A stretch of 64,000 nt of DNA from Maniola hyperantus (lineage: Eukaryota > Arthropoda > Insecta > Lepidoptera > Nymphalidae), in NCBI RefSeq assembly GCF_902806685.2, contig NC_048550.1:12071383-12135382 (forward strand), in the 5' to 3' direction. Shown in pieces: positions 62,823 through 64,000 of the stretch (positions are counted from its first letter, which is position 1; each line of letters starts with the position of its first letter). Under the pieces are notes generated by a model. The model saw nothing but the letters and a program-made list of their open reading frames with translations, was not told where the DNA came from and searched no databases. Position numbers and translations under genes: made by a program.

Positions 62823-63095
62823 ATCAACATAGTTAAAACCGTGAATTTGTGGTTACATCACAACAAAAAAATTAAATGCATGAACTAATAATTAGTATTT
62901 TCAATTTCCAAAGAAAGATAACTACATCAAGTGAGGTATCATATGAAAGGGCTTTACCTGTGCATTCTAAAACAGATCTTTATTTATTTTTATGCATCAT
63001 AGTTTTAGATTTATCGTGCAAAATGACGAAAAAATATCCGAGTACAGAACCGTCGCTACGCAAGTCTGACTCGCACTTGGCCGGTTTTTTTAGCT
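62823..63095 (+). repeat. 'GGTTCCGTACC' repeat, 3' part
   Basis: AACCGTGAATTTGTGGTTAC, CATATGAAAGGGCTTTACCT, GACTCGCACTTGGCCGG. Confidence 0.8.
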
Positions 63096-63099
63096 TATA

Positions 63100-63798
63100 T
63101 TAAGTGGAACAGTTAAAATATCTTAAAGGTATAGATTTATGGCTATTTCAAGGAATTCAAGCATACCTACTGCATCTTATACATCTCTAGTAGAAAGGCA
63201 GCCTAACATTGGTTTACTGCCTACGTAATAGTCAGCTTCAATAGATTATTCACTCAGTGTTTGAATAGCTAAAACGCTTTTCTGCTCATTCATTCCCTAG
63301 GTAAAGCATAAAGTTAGGAAATTCATACAACTTTTGATTAGACCTTGTTCGATTTTGAGGATAGAAAACAAAGTTTTTGTCTATTTCTAAAACCAGCAGT
63401 GCCTATAGAATACTATAGATACAAGTGCTTTATAATATAGTTCGAGTGTGATGTTTGATTTGTACACGAAGTTCTGGTTACCCCGAATGTCCGAGTGGAG
63501 TCCTTTTATAGTGCTACACACCACGCATCTTATTTTGAGTGTTTTTTGTGTACTTTTTCTTTCTTTCTTTCTAATTTAGGGTTCCTTCAGAACAAATTGA
63601 TCAGCGAAACCCGTAAAACTAAAGTAATAACTTGGATTCAAGTAGACCATGCAGAAATAAAACCCTTCCGTACTATGTGATTCGTGTTTCAATCATCGAT
63701 CCGCCTTCGAGATATAGGGTAATTTGTGAGTGAAAGGTTCATCCCTTCTCAAAATGAACGTAGTAAGGTCGCTCAGAATCCTCCGACTACGCTCTCTA
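63100..63798. other. Non-coding stretch
   Basis: No exon or named repeat recognised; the missing first PKC exon was looked for here and not seen. Confidence 0.45.
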
Positions 63799-63799
63799 A

Positions 63800-64000
63800 A
63801 TCTAAATATATAAAAGGAAAAGGTGACTGGCTGACTGACTGGACTATGAACGCACAGTTCAAACTTCTGGACTGTTCGGGCTGAAATTTGGCATGCAGAT
63901 AACTATTATGACGTAGACATTCGCTAAGAAAGGATTTTTGAAAATTCAACCCCTAAGAGGGTGAAATAGGGATTTGAATGTTATCTGCATGCTAAATTTA
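63800..64000 (-). repeat. 'CCCTTAGGGGTT' repeat, reversed, cut by the window edge
   Basis: AAATATATAAAAGGAAAAGG, GTGACTGGCTGACTGACTGG, CGGGCTGAAATTTGGCATGC and TCAACCCCTAAGAGGGTGAA. Confidence 0.85.

Noticed and set aside
57548..64000. First exon of PKC (pseudosubstrate and start of C1A)
   Set aside because: I looked on the minus strand for a frame ending in the C1A CxxC region and a phase-2 donor and found none; it is presumably beyond the window.

Overview
The window is nuclear DNA of an insect, almost certainly a moth or butterfly (Lepidoptera). It is AT-rich, with small exons split by GT-AG introns. Most of the remaining sequence is short interspersed repeats of the kind that fill lepidopteran genomes: several tRNA-derived SINEs (one resembling the butterfly 'Metulj' SINE), 3' ends of non-LTR retrotransposons, and many hairpin-like MITEs. 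No bacterial genes, CRISPR array, rRNA gene or convincing functional tRNA gene was seen. Repeat family names are given only where I have some recollection of them; otherwise families are labelled by a short diagnostic motif.

Layout: (1) 767-5874, plus strand: the 3' part of an SLC17-type phosphate/organic-anion cotransporter, five exons, 5' end off the window. One of its exons is followed by a striking array of 131-bp copies. (2) 9338-14636, minus strand: the complete largest subunit of RNA polymerase I, 1660 residues in two coding exons, convergent with gene 1. (3) 15351-16595, plus strand: SZRD1 (SUZ/SUZ-C RNA-binding protein), 195 residues, divergent from the polymerase gene with 714 bp between start codons. 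(4) about 16.6-24.5 kb: intergenic, repeat-rich. (5) 24560-27169, plus strand: TTC36, a small TPR protein, 186 residues in four exons, with a partial exon duplication and a GC-rich MITE in its last intron. (6) about 27.2-37.0 kb: intergenic, MITE-rich. (7) 37026-57547, minus strand: a conventional protein kinase C, twelve coding exons giving 607 residues from the middle of C1A to the C terminus; the first exon (about 57 residues) must lie to the right of the window. (8) 57.5-64.0 kb: repeat-filled sequence, probably the first PKC intron.

The genes are unrelated in function: ribosomal RNA synthesis, RNA binding, a chaperone-like TPR protein, transport and lipid/calcium signalling. The strongest unexpected signal is local exon duplication in three genes. 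The transporter has seven further complete copies of one exon segment. PKC has two partial copies of its penultimate exon and, separately, an intact second version of the first C1B exon. That version keeps both splice phases and the N-terminal exon length, so it looks like a mutually exclusive exon that would change the diacylglycerol-binding module. TTC36 carries a decayed partial copy of exon 3. All splice models were made by eye from frame, splice consensus and family conservation; no alignment or RNA evidence was available.
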